64,000 nt of DNA. Origin: Flavobacterium sedimenticola. Its GTDB lineage: Bacteria > Bacteroidota > Bacteroidia > Flavobacteriales > Flavobacteriaceae. The stretch spans positions 496,001-560,000 of the forward strand of contig NZ_JASGBP010000001.1 of NCBI RefSeq assembly GCF_030053345.1, given 5' to 3'. A program made the position numbers and the translations under genes. The notes below the pieces were generated by a model. It was not told the DNA's origin, did no database searches, and saw only the letters and a program-made list of their open reading frames with translations. Shown one piece after another: positions 1-8,300 of the stretch; position 1 is the stretch's first letter; each line of letters begins with the position of its first letter.

Positions 1-1
1 A

Positions 2-1171
2 ACCTATTCTTGGACGGTTCAGGTAATAACCCACGAATTAGGACACTCATTAGGGTCGCCTCATACCCACCGTTGCTTTTGGAATGGCGATAATACCGTG
101 ATTGACGGTTGTGGACAACAAGCCGGTTATACAGAAGGAACTTGTGCTCAAGGCCCTATTCCTGCCGCTGCCGAGAAAGGGACAATCATGAGTTACTGTC
201 ACTTAATTTCAGGAGTTGGGATTAGTTTTAACAACGGCTTCGGCCCTCAACCGGGTGAATTGGTGTTAAACAACGTCAACAGTAAAACCTGTTTAAGTTT
301 AGATTGTACTACATCGTGTACGAATACCGTAACCGATATTATGGTGACCAACATCACCGAAAACACAGCAGCTATATCATGGACAGAAACAGGTTCGACA
401 ACTTCTTGGCAGGTTTCCGTAGCGCCTTATGCCAGTACAGCATTAACCTGGGTTACGGTTTCTGAACCTAACTACATCGCCGCCGGATTAAGTGCCAATA
501 CCTATTACAGAGTAAGAGTCAGACCATTGTGTGAAAATGTAGATCCGTTAGTGAGACAAACTATCTTTGCCACTCCGGCCAGTAACTTGTGTGGCTTTAC
601 CTTTACCGATGCTGCCGGTCCCTCTGCGAACTACTCCAACAACGAATCTTGGATAAGAACTTTGATGCCAACCGGAAACGGATTGAAAATCAGAGTAACT
701 TTTACCAGCTTCCGATTGGAAACGGATTACGATTACTTGTATATCTACAACGGGCCCAATGAATATTTCCAGGATTTAACCTTAGGAGGTTTAACCGGAA
801 CAGCACTTCCTAGTCCGTTTAACTCCACACACGCCAGTGGTGCGTTGACCTTTAAATTCTATTCAGACCAAGGAGTAGTCGATCAAGGTTGGGTAGCCAA
901 CATTACCTGTACCGGAACGTTAGGAACCGATGAAAACAATTATTTGGATTACAGCTATTATCCGAATCCAACTAATGGAGTGGTAACCATCAGCTCTAAA
1001 GACATGATTAATGAAGTGACCGTGTACAATGTTCAAGGACAGTTATTGTTCACTAAAAAGATGAATGAGCTAACGACCAACGTCGACATATCGGCCTTTG
1101 CCACCGGAACTTATTTCTTTAAGTTGAAAATTAACGACAGCCAAGCCAACTTTAAGATATTGAAAATGTAA
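2..1171 (+). CDS. Secreted reprolysin-like zinc metalloprotease with FnIII, CUB and T9SS sorting domain (5' partial)
   Basis: The reading frame is open from base 2, so the N-terminus lies outside the window; 389 residues are visible. The zinc site HELGHSLGSPH (residues 11-21, HExxHxxGxxH) is followed by a Met-turn IMSYC at about residue 62, the hallmark of metzincins of the M12B/reprolysin-like group. After it come a fibronectin type III domain (about 105-190), a CUB-like domain (about 195-310, with LxxDYDYLYIYNG) and a type A Por secretion tail (about 315-389, starting YYPNPTNG and ending in a basic strand). The protein is therefore expected to be exported by Sec and the type IX system and either released or attached at the surface. 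Substrate unknown. A bidirectional terminator follows directly. Confidence 0.88.
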   Translation, partial: TYSWTVQVITHELGHSLGSPHTHRCFWNGDNTVIDGCGQQAGYTEGTCAQGPIPAAAEKGTIMSYCHLISGVGISFNNGFGPQPGELVLNNVNSKTCLSLDCTTSCTNTVTDIMVTNITENTAAISWTETGSTTSWQVSVAPYASTALTWVTVSEPNYIAAGLSANTYYRVRVRPLCENVDPLVRQTIFATPASNLCGFTFTDAAGPSANYSNNESWIRTLMPTGNGLKIRVTFTSFRLETDYDYLYIYNGPNEYFQDLTLGGLTGTALPSPFNSTHASGALTFKFYSDQGVVDQGWVANITCTGTLGTDENNYLDYSYYPNPTNGVVTISSKDMINEVTVYNVQGQLLFTKKMNELTTNVDISAFATGTYFFKLKINDSQANFKILKM

Positions 1172-1191
1172 TTTTCGCAATCGATGCCCAT

Positions 1192-1222
1192 AAAAAAACC
1201 ACTCATTCAGAGTGGTTTTTTT
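1192..1222. terminator. Bidirectional intrinsic terminator
   Basis: Inverted repeat AAAAAACCACTC / GAGTGGTTTTTT with a 5-base loop. It has A and T runs on both sides and sits between the convergent metalloprotease and mfd genes, so it can serve both. Confidence 0.85.
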
Positions 1223-1225
1223 AAT

Positions 1226-4200
1226 TTATGCGGTCATTAATTCCATGTATTCCAAAGCCTTGTTGATGGATTTGACGTTTTCAAAGGTCAGCAACAAACG
1301 CAAACCGTTTTTGGTTTCTTTCTCTTTCATTTTACAGATATTGCCATGTTGTTGTACAAATCGCAACACCTTGCTGAACTGCTTGGAATTGTAATACTCC
1401 GATTGTTGGTCGGATACAAAATACCCAATCAATTTTCCCTGTTTCATTACGATTTTCTCGATGCCCATATGGGTGGCAATCCATTTGATCCGAATACTGT
1501 TTAATAAAGCTTTGGCTGCTGTAGGCAACGGGCCGAAACGGTCGATGAGTTTGGTTTCAAAAACGTGCAGTTCTTCCTCCGTTTTAAGGTTGCCCAATTC
1601 GTTGTACAAATTCAAACGCTCCGAAATATTGTTGATGTACGCATCAGGAAACAACAACTCGAAGTCGGTGTCAATTTGTAATTCTTTGACGTATTCCTTA
1701 GTATCAATGTCGTTTTCGGACTCGTACAATTCCTTGAATTCATTCTCTTTCAACTCTTCAATGGCTTCGTTCATGATTTTTTGGTAGGTTTCGAAACCAA
1801 TTTCATTGATGAACCCACTTTGCTCGCCACCCAGAAGATCTCCGGCGCCGCGTATCTCCAAATCTTTCATCGCAATGTTAAAACCACTGCCCAACTCGCT
1901 GAACTGCTCTAAAGCTTGAATACGCTTGCGGGCATCTTCGGTCATGGCGGAATACGGCGGACAAATAAAATAACAAAACGCTTTTTTATTGCTTCGACCC
2001 ACGCGACCGCGCATCTGATGCAGGTCGGATAGCCCGAAATTATTGGCATTGTTGATGAAAATGGTGTTAGCATTCGGCACATCCAACCCGCTCTCGATAA
2101 TGGTAGTGGCGACCAAAACATCAAAATCACCGTTCATAAAACCGAGCATTAATTCTTCTAACTTCGTGCCTTCCATTTGACCGTGACCGATACCCACGCG
2201 CGCATCAGGCACCAATCGCTGAATCATACCTGCTATTTCTTTGATGTTTTCGATGCGGTTGTTGATGAAAAACACTTGTCCGTTGCGCTGGATTTCATAC
2301 GAAATGGCATCGCGAATCAATTCTTCATTAAAGCCTACCACCTGCGATTCGATAGGGTAGCGATTGGGCGGCGGCGTAGTAATCACCGATAAATCACGAG
2401 CCGCCATTAACGAAAATTGCAGCGTTCTCGGGATAGGCGTGGCCGTTAAGGTCAACGTATCTACGTTGGCCGCGATGGTTTTGAGTTTGTCTTTTACATT
2501 CACGCCGAACTTTTGCTCCTCGTCTACAATCAACAACCCCAAATCTTTGAATTGGACGTTTTTATTCACCAATTGGTGTGTTCCGATGATGATGTCGAGT
2601 TTGCCCGAAGCCAAATCTTCTAAGGTTTGCGCTTTTTGTTTGGCCGTGCGGAATCGGTTGAGGTAACCCACTTTCACCGGCATATCTTTCAAACGTTCGG
2701 AGAATGTACGGTAATGTTGGTAGGCTAAAATAGTGGTTGGCACCAAAACGGCGACTTGCTTGCTGTTGTCCACGGCTTTAAACGCCGCTCGAATGGCGAC
2801 TTCCGTTTTCCCGAAACCTACGTCACCACAAACCAATCGGTCCATCGGACGGTCTTTTTCCATGTCGGCTTTTACGTCCTGCGTGGCTTTGAGTTGGTCG
2901 GGCGTGTCTTCGTAAATAAATGAGCTCTCCAATTCTTTTTGCAAATAACTGTCGGGTGCAAAGGCAAATCCCTTTTCCAAGCGGCGTTTGGCATACAACT
3001 GAATTAAGTTGAACGCGATATGTTTAACACGCGCTTTGGTCTTTTGCTTTAAGGCTTTCCATGCGTTGGAACCGAGCTTGTATATTTTGGGCGGGGTACC
3101 GTCTTTGCCGTTGTATTTTGAAATTTTGTGGAGCGAGTGAATGCTTACGTACACAATATCGTTGTCGGCATACACCAGCTTGATGGCTTCTTGTGTTTTA
3201 CCCTCGACCTGAATTTTTTGTAAACCGCCAAACTTTCCGATACCGTGATCGATGTGCGTGACGTAATCGCCGACGGTTAGGGAGTTGAGTTCTTTTAGCG
3301 TAATGGTTTGCTTTTTCGAATAGCCGTTTTTAATGCTGAATTTGTGGTAGCGTTCAAAAATTTGATGGTCGGTGTAGCAGGCAATTTGGGTTTCTTCGTC
3401 AATGAACCCCTGGTACAGTGAAGCTACTACGGTATGGTATTGCTTGCGAATATTTTCGTGATTCTCCTCATCTAAACTTTCAAAAATATCGTGAAAACGA
3501 TTGGCTTGTGCTTCATTGGCACAGTACAAATAATTGGTGTAGCCGTGGAAATGGTTGTCGCTCAAATTGTTCAGCAACAAATCGAATTGTTTGTTGAACG
3601 AAGGCTGTGGCTGAATGTGAAATTCGTACGTTTTGACTATTTTAAACAGCGGTTTATTCGACAATTCGATGATGGAAAAATCCAAGGCTTTGCGCAAAAA
3701 TCCTTCCTGATTTAAAAACAAATGTTCCGGCGAAGCGTGTTTCACGTCTCCCGAAAGCTTATCAAAGGTCTCAATGGCTTTCCCGAAAAGTTTATCGAGT
3801 TGTGCGGTCAAAAATTCGGTATTTTCAATCCACAACACGGTTTTGTCGCTGATGTATTCGAGGAAACTTTCCCGGTTTTCTTTGATGAATTTGTTTTCCA
3901 GATTCGGAATGATGGTAATCTTGTTTTGTTTTTCTACCGAGAGTTGGGTTTCTACATCAAAGGTTCGGATGCTGTCCACTTCATTGCCGAAAAACTCAAT
4001 GCGATACGGGTTGTCATTCGAAAATGAAAACACATCTAAAATACCGCCACGCACCGAAAATTCACCCGGTTCGGTAATAAAATCCACACGTTTGAATTCG
4101 TATTCAAACAACACTTCGTTGATGAAATCAATCGATACGTTGTCGCCCACCGCTACTTTCAAGGTGTTTTTGTCGAGTTCTTTTCGGGTGACAACTTTTT

Positions 4201-4588
4201 CAAAAAGGGCTTCGGGATAGGTAACAATAACGGCCGGTTTTTTACGCGAGTTGATGCGGTTCAACACTTCGGAACGCAACAATACATTGGCATTGTCGGT
4301 TTCTTCAATTTGATACGGGCGGCGGTACGAGCTTGGGTAAAACAACACATCGTTGGCGCCAATCATTTGCTCTAAATCGTTTAAATAATACGCTGCTTCT
4401 TCTTTTTCGTTGCAAATAAGTAAAAAAGGTTTTTCACTGTGTTTGAAAACCGATTGAAACACAAACGACAACGAGGAACCCAAAAGGCCTTTTAACTGTA
4501 TTTTAGTCAAAGGCTGTTCGAGGCTGTCTGCAATTTGCTTGACTTTCGTGGAATGCAGGTAACTTTGGTATAACGAATTTTGACTCAA
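1226..4588 (-). CDS. mfd: Transcription-repair coupling factor Mfd
   Basis: A 1120-residue superfamily 2 translocase that removes stalled RNA polymerase from lesions and recruits UvrAB. Visible parts in order: the UvrB-like N-terminal module (1-400), the RNA-polymerase-interacting CarD-like domain (about 430-500, DYVTHIDHGIGKFGG), helicase motifs with Walker A GDVGFGKTE (588-596) and DEEQKFG (689-695), motif VI MRGRVGRS, and the C-terminal TRCF domain (last 120 residues). The start codon is TTG (4588-4586): an in-frame TAA lies at 4597-4595 and no ATG occurs near the N-terminus, while the first residues fit the family. It begins 6 bases after the upstream lipoprotein gene ends, so the two are probably co-transcribed. 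Confidence 0.97.
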   Translation of the reverse strand: MSQNSLYQSYLHSTKVKQIADSLEQPLTKIQLKGLLGSSLSFVFQSVFKHSEKPFLLICNEKEEAAYYLNDLEQMIGANDVLFYPSSYRRPYQIEETDNANVLLRSEVLNRINSRKKPAVIVTYPEALFEKVVTRKELDKNTLKVAVGDNVSIDFINEVLFEYEFKRVDFITEPGEFSVRGGILDVFSFSNDNPYRIEFFGNEVDSIRTFDVETQLSVEKQNKITIIPNLENKFIKENRESFLEYISDKTVLWIENTEFLTAQLDKLFGKAIETFDKLSGDVKHASPEHLFLNQEGFLRKALDFSIIELSNKPLFKIVKTYEFHIQPQPSFNKQFDLLLNNLSDNHFHGYTNYLYCANEAQANRFHDIFESLDEENHENIRKQYHTVVASLYQGFIDEETQIACYTDHQIFERYHKFSIKNGYSKKQTITLKELNSLTVGDYVTHIDHGIGKFGGLQKIQVEGKTQEAIKLVYADNDIVYVSIHSLHKISKYNGKDGTPPKIYKLGSNAWKALKQKTKARVKHIAFNLIQLYAKRRLEKGFAFAPDSYLQKELESSFIYEDTPDQLKATQDVKADMEKDRPMDRLVCGDVGFGKTEVAIRAAFKAVDNSKQVAVLVPTTILAYQHYRTFSERLKDMPVKVGYLNRFRTAKQKAQTLEDLASGKLDIIIGTHQLVNKNVQFKDLGLLIVDEEQKFGVNVKDKLKTIAANVDTLTLTATPIPRTLQFSLMAARDLSVITTPPPNRYPIESQVVGFNEELIRDAISYEIQRNGQVFFINNRIENIKEIAGMIQRLVPDARVGIGHGQMEGTKLEELMLGFMNGDFDVLVATTIIESGLDVPNANTIFINNANNFGLSDLHQMRGRVGRSNKKAFCYFICPPYSAMTEDARKRIQALEQFSELGSGFNIAMKDLEIRGAGDLLGGEQSGFINEIGFETYQKIMNEAIEELKENEFKELYESENDIDTKEYVKELQIDTDFELLFPDAYINNISERLNLYNELGNLKTEEELHVFETKLIDRFGPLPTAAKALLNSIRIKWIATHMGIEKIVMKQGKLIGYFVSDQQSEYYNSKQFSKVLRFVQQHGNICKMKEKETKNGLRLLLTFENVKSINKALEYMELMTA

Positions 4589-4594
4589 AACGAA

Positions 4595-5188
4595 TTATTG
4601 ACGCGGTTGTACAACAGGGGTCGTCGGAATGGCTCGGGTTGTGTCTAACATGCGAAGCATATCCGATTCGCCTTCTTCCATTTTAATTTGTCTTTTACGG
4701 GTGATTTCCTCGAGTTGAAATTGCAAAGAAGCCACTTCAGTATTGATTTCCTGTATCAGTTTCACAATCTCTTTATCGGGAACTTGCTGCAAATTGATAT
4801 ACAAATTAATCGCATTAATTTTGGTGTTTACCGCAGCAATCCGACTTTTAATTTCCGGTAAATTAAATTCGGCAGGTACCGAATTATTCAATTCTTCCCC
4901 TCTTTTTGAAAGTGCTTTCGCTTTAATTTTAAAGGCACCCAGACTGCTTTTGGGTTTTTGCCCTAATTCGTTTAAAAACATACGCCATTCTGCCCAAGAA
5001 CCCGTTAACGAACTCGAGGTAAGATTCATCGGTTTGGCGTTAAAATTCCAACCGTTGCTAATGGTTTTAAAAACCGCTTCCTGTTTTTGAGCTTCTTTTT
5101 GCTGCTCTAATAGACGTTGCTTTGGGTCTTCCTGACAGGAAACCCAACTCAAAGCCACCAAAAGCAGGACGGGGAAAAGCGTTTTCAT
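4595..5188 (-). CDS. Putative lipoprotein, coiled-coil, function unknown
   Basis: 197 residues. A short hydrophobic N-terminus ends in WVSC (Cys19), a lipobox, so the product is likely a lipoprotein. The rest is charged and helical (QQKEAQKQEAVF; a heptad-like stretch around residues 110-165) with no recognisable domain. The C-terminus is Pro/Thr-rich and probably disordered. It directly precedes mfd (6-base gap), but nothing in the sequence ties it to repair; the linkage is probably only transcriptional. Not recognised as a named family. Confidence 0.75.
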   Translation of the reverse strand: MKTLFPVLLLVALSWVSCQEDPKQRLLEQQKEAQKQEAVFKTISNGWNFNAKPMNLTSSSLTGSWAEWRMFLNELGQKPKSSLGAFKIKAKALSKRGEELNNSVPAEFNLPEIKSRIAAVNTKINAINLYINLQQVPDKEIVKLIQEINTEVASLQFQLEEITRKRQIKMEEGESDMLRMLDTTRAIPTTPVVQPRQ

Positions 5189-5315
5189 GTATTGATGAGG
5201 ATTAAGTTACAAAAGTACAAAGGTAAAAGGAAACTTCAGTATGCTGCGGCTAAACGAATTATAATTTTGTTAAAAAAAGAAGCTATTCGTTTCCTCGAAT
5301 TAGCGATGGGAAAAG

Positions 5316-5323
5316 TATCTTTG
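5316..5323 (+). promoter_or_regulatory. Probable -7 promoter element TATCTTTG
   Basis: Exact match to the Bacteroidota -7 consensus TAnnTTTG, 20 bases before the ATG of the threonine dehydrogenase gene. No convincing -33 TTG was found at the usual spacing. Confidence 0.5.
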
Positions 5324-5343
5324 TGGTATAAACAAACAACTAA

Positions 5344-6282
5344 ATGAATACAAAAATCTTGATTATTGGCGCTTGCGGACAAATCGGAACGGAGCTGACC
5401 AAAAAACTGAGAAGCATCTACGGCTTGGAAAACGTGATTGCGTCGGATATTCGCAAACTCAATATTGATATTGTTAATGAAGGTATTTTTGAAGTAGTCA
5501 ATGCCCTCGATTTCAACCAAATCGAACATCTGGTAGAACACTACAAAATCACCGACATTTATTTGATGGCCGCTTTGCTTTCGGCCACGGCCGAAAAAAA
5601 CCCGGCTTTTGCCTGGGATTTGAACATGAATTCGTTGTTTCACGTGTTGAATTTGGCGAAAGCCGGAAAAGTGAAAAAGATATTTTGGCCTTCGAGTATT
5701 GCGGTTTTCGGACCTACAACGCCTCGGATTAATACGCCGCAATTTACCATTATGGAGCCGACAACGGTTTACGGCATCAGCAAGCAAACCGGCGAGCGTT
5801 GGTGCGAGTATTATCATAACATTTACGGCGTTGATGTGCGTAGTATACGCTATCCGGGCTTGATTAGTTGGTCTACGGAACCCGGCGGCGGCACTACCGA
5901 TTATGCCGTGGATATTTACCACAAAGCGTTGAAAGAGGGAACATATGAATGTTTCCTTTCGGAAGGTACGGCGCTGCCGATGATGTATATGGACGATGCC
6001 ATTCGTGCTACGGTAGAAATTATGCAGGCTCCCGCCGAAAACATCAAGATACGGTCTTCTTATAATTTGGCCGGTGTGAGTTTCACGCCCAAGGAAATTG
6101 CCGCGGAAATTAAAAACCACATTCCCGAGTTCACCATTACCTACAAACCCGATTTTCGTCAAAAAATTGCCGACAGCTGGCCGGCTTCCATAGACGACAG
6201 TTGTGCACAGCGTGATTGGCACTGGCAACATCAGTTTGATTTGGCTTCGATGACTGTGGAAATGCTCGAAAATTTAAAATAA
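5344..6282 (+). CDS. tdh: L-threonine 3-dehydrogenase, short-chain (epimerase-like) type
   Basis: 312 residues of the extended SDR family. The nucleotide-binding motif GACGQIG lies at residues 8-14 and the catalytic YGISK at about 142-146. The segment RYPGLISWSTEPGGGTTDYA and the DDAIRATVEIM region are typical of the UDP-galactose-epimerase-like threonine dehydrogenases described in Flavobacterium and Cytophaga, rather than of sugar epimerases. The enzyme oxidises L-threonine to 2-amino-3-ketobutyrate with NAD+. Single gene with its own promoter and a terminator immediately downstream; the 3-ketobutyrate CoA ligase partner is not in the window. Confidence 0.88.
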   Translation: MNTKILIIGACGQIGTELTKKLRSIYGLENVIASDIRKLNIDIVNEGIFEVVNALDFNQIEHLVEHYKITDIYLMAALLSATAEKNPAFAWDLNMNSLFHVLNLAKAGKVKKIFWPSSIAVFGPTTPRINTPQFTIMEPTTVYGISKQTGERWCEYYHNIYGVDVRSIRYPGLISWSTEPGGGTTDYAVDIYHKALKEGTYECFLSEGTALPMMYMDDAIRATVEIMQAPAENIKIRSSYNLAGVSFTPKEIAAEIKNHIPEFTITYKPDFRQKIADSWPASIDDSCAQRDWHWQHQFDLASMTVEMLENLK

Positions 6283-6312
6283 AAAAACGCTACTCTTTCG
6301 GGTAGCGTTTTT
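6283..6312. terminator. Bidirectional intrinsic terminator
   Basis: AAAAACGCTAC / GTAGCGTTTTT with an 8-base loop, between the convergent tdh and globin-lipoprotein genes. Confidence 0.85.
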
Positions 6313-6333
6313 CGTAGTTTTTCGTAGTGGTAT

Positions 6334-6915
6334 TTATTGCACAATGGGATCGCGTAACGATTCTAAAACCGCTACAATATCGGCATACAATTCGGTATTG
6401 GCAGCTACTCCGTTTTGCTGAGCCGCCGCACCCACGTAGCCTACGAATTTAGTGTAATTCGCATCGGTAGAAGTGGTTCCCATTCTCGGATTCAACGACG
6501 GATTGTGCGCCGTAACCATATCCAAACCGGTGTACGTGTTTACCGCATTGGTTCCGCCGGTATTAAACGAGAAGAAATCGGTTAGATTGTCTACCAAAAT
6601 AGCCAAGTTAGTGGTGTTTCCGGCACCCACTTCGCCTAAAATCGGCGCAAAATGCGCCCCTAAATTACCCGAGGCATTGGCTTGTACATCGGCTACAATT
6701 AGACCTACTGTGGTGTTTACCACTTTGCGATAGCTCAAACGCCCTTGCTCAATCATTTGACCGGGATTGTCCGGATCGGCTACCATCGTGGTGCCGCCTA
6801 ATCGTTCGTAAATAGAAGGAGTGGGAGCGGGTGAATCATCATCACTGCTGCATCCTGTAAAAGCGATGGCTCCGAGCGCTAAGGCCAATAGGCCCCAATT
6901 TGAAAACTTTTTCAT
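6334..6915 (-). CDS. Exported truncated-haemoglobin-like lipoprotein
   Basis: 193 residues. The signal peptide ends in FTGC (Cys21) followed by SSDDD, a lipoprotein with an acidic post-Cys region typical of surface lipoproteins in Bacteroidota. The body resembles a group I truncated globin: SIYERLGG at the start of helix A/B, GG in the E-F region, then YTGLDMVTAH with the candidate proximal haem His, and a C-terminal YADIVAVLESLRDPIV helix. The sequence between helices B and E is longer than in cytosolic globins. It is probably a haem-binding globin outside the cytoplasm; NO or O2 chemistry is inference only. It lies 18 bases downstream of the membrane-anchored gene at 6934-7362, probably as an operon. 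Confidence 0.7.
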   Translation of the reverse strand: MKKFSNWGLLALALGAIAFTGCSSDDDSPAPTPSIYERLGGTTMVADPDNPGQMIEQGRLSYRKVVNTTVGLIVADVQANASGNLGAHFAPILGEVGAGNTTNLAILVDNLTDFFSFNTGGTNAVNTYTGLDMVTAHNPSLNPRMGTTSTDANYTKFVGYVGAAAQQNGVAANTELYADIVAVLESLRDPIVQ

Positions 6916-6933
6916 AACGTTATATTTAGAGGA

Positions 6934-7362
6934 TTAATTAAAAATTCCTTGGATAAACTTGCTGAATTTGTATTTGAAGCTGTCTTTTTTCATCACCGGA
7001 CAAGCTTGCTGCATGGCTATATTGGCCGGAAGTACAAAACGTTCGGCTTTGTAGTTTCCTTTAGTCATTAGTTCGTCGTATACTTTTTTAGAATCGGCTA
7101 CCGTGTTGTCATGGAAATAGACGACTACATTTTTCTTGACAATGATTTCACTTTTTACGCCCGGAATGCGGTGTAATTTTTGCTTGATATCAATGGTGCC
7201 GAGCGAGTCAAACGGGCGATCAAAGTCGATGCGGCTCACTTGTATCGTTGCATTTTCAATAGGACGGGCATTGGCAATGTGATAGACTAAAATGCCAAAC
7301 AGGAGTAGGGTAATAGCTAAAATACTCCAAACTATTTTTTTAAGAATGTTTTTGCGGTTCAT
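6934..7362 (-). CDS. Membrane-anchored small protein with HMA-like fold, function unknown
   Basis: 142 residues. One N-terminal transmembrane segment (about 11-30) is followed by a soluble domain. The stretch around IKQKLHRIPGVKSEIIVKKN then VVVYFHDN and VYDELMTKG has the strand-helix-strand rhythm of heavy-metal-associated (ferredoxin-like) domains, but the metal-binding CxxC is absent. A single Cys in QQACPVMKK lies near the C-terminus. It is first in a two-gene unit with the globin lipoprotein. The function is not recognised; metal or haem handling for the globin is only a guess from context. Confidence 0.6.
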   Translation of the reverse strand: MNRKNILKKIVWSILAITLLLFGILVYHIANARPIENATIQVSRIDFDRPFDSLGTIDIKQKLHRIPGVKSEIIVKKNVVVYFHDNTVADSKKVYDELMTKGNYKAERFVLPANIAMQQACPVMKKDSFKYKFSKFIQGIFN

Positions 7363-7439
7363 GGTCTGTTGTTTTCGCGTTTGGAGTCATGTACGAAAGA
7401 AGTTCCGATTTGGTTTTCTGAGCGCACAAAAAATGGAAA

Positions 7440-7463
7440 AGCGCCACTGAAATCAGTAGCGCT
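7440..7463 (-). terminator. Probable terminator for the micro-ORF transcript
   Basis: Interrupted palindrome AGCGC-ACTGA / TCAGT-GCGCT. On the minus strand it is followed by a T-rich tract (ATTTTTT). It lies between the 34-codon gene and the 6934-7362 gene and shares their orientation. Confidence 0.5.
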
Positions 7464-7531
7464 CTTCTCTCAAACAAAAACAAAACTAACCTTTAGGATG
7501 TAGCCGTAATTCGTTTTTCCGCAGTGGGAAG

Positions 7532-7636
7532 TTAGGGAGCAAACAGGGCAAAATACCAAACCGAAAGCACCAAAGCCACAATCACAATTACCGTGATGGC
7601 TTGATAGAGTACGTTAATTTTTTTATTGATATCCAT
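7532..7636 (-). CDS. Predicted 34-residue single-pass membrane microprotein
   Basis: Complete ATG-to-TAA frame of 34 codons. It begins MDINKKINVLYQ, followed by one uninterrupted hydrophobic helix (ITVIVIVALVLSVWYFALF). This is a plausible N-in single-pass membrane protein. It fills most of an otherwise empty 344-base gap (7363-7706) and has a hairpin terminator downstream. No homologue is recalled. Small membrane subunits of this kind often accompany oxidases or transporters, but no such partner lies adjacent. It could be a chance frame. Confidence 0.45.
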   Translation of the reverse strand: MDINKKINVLYQAITVIVIVALVLSVWYFALFAP

Positions 7637-7706
7637 AATCCGTAAATTGGGGTTCTTTACCCAATTACGAGAAAAGCGCGATTATGGTTTTATAAAAGAA
7701 AGAGGA

Positions 7707-8204
7707 TTATTTTTTTTCTTTTAAAGTACGGATGAGTGGGTCTTCCAGAGCCGATTTAATGTCGACTACTTTATCCACATTGTCATTCGGCACCGTCATG
7801 GAAAGCACGTAGTGTTTGATTTTCCATTGGCCGTTTACCCAAACCAAAACCCCAGAGCCGCGGCAAATTTTCATTTGCGTATCCAGCAATTCATCGAACC
7901 AAGCCGTTTTTTTATCGGGGCTAAAGTAAACGTGTCGTTCTAAAGCGGTAAAATACCATGCTTTACCTTTGTCGAAATACGGTTTGGCAAAAGCTTGAAA
8001 AGCTTTCTTGTCCCAGTTTTCGGTGGCATCGGTACCGATAAAAATCGATTCTTCGGCCATGGCTTCAAAATACGTGTCAAATTGGGCTTCGGCGGCTGCT
8101 TTATGCCAACGATTTAAAAAATCGTTTACCGATGCGGTATCTTGGGCGTTGATAAGCCCGGCAGAAAAAAAGAAAATCGAAAGCAGTACGTATTTTTTCA
8201 TCAT
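7707..8204 (-). CDS. Secreted SnoaL/NTF2-like protein
   Basis: About 165 residues. The ATG at 8204 is preferred because it gives a clean signal peptide (MMKKYVLLSIFF...INAQ); the upstream frame to 8252 adds 16 residues without signal character. The mature part has the order of the SnoaL_3/NTF2-like cone fold: DFLNRWHKAAAEAQFDTYF, then EESIFIGTDATENW, AWYFTALERHVYFS, SGVLVWVNGQWKIKHYVLS. Such domains bind small ligands or act as stand-alone lyases; no specific activity can be assigned. Its 3' end is about 70 bases from the micro-ORF start, with no obvious terminator between them. Confidence 0.75.
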   Translation of the reverse strand: MMKKYVLLSIFFFSAGLINAQDTASVNDFLNRWHKAAAEAQFDTYFEAMAEESIFIGTDATENWDKKAFQAFAKPYFDKGKAWYFTALERHVYFSPDKKTAWFDELLDTQMKICRGSGVLVWVNGQWKIKHYVLSMTVPNDNVDKVVDIKSALEDPLIRTLKEKK

Positions 8205-8300
8205 GTATGGGTTTAGCCGAATAAAACTGTGAAGTAAATATACAACATCCAATTTTAGGAAGCCGATTTCTTTTTTGTATTTTTATGTGGTAAATTAAAA

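Noticed and set aside
5236-6231. 331-codon open frame on the minus strand
   Set aside because: It lies opposite the well-supported threonine dehydrogenase gene, has a composition rich in Arg/His and no domain; it is an antisense shadow.
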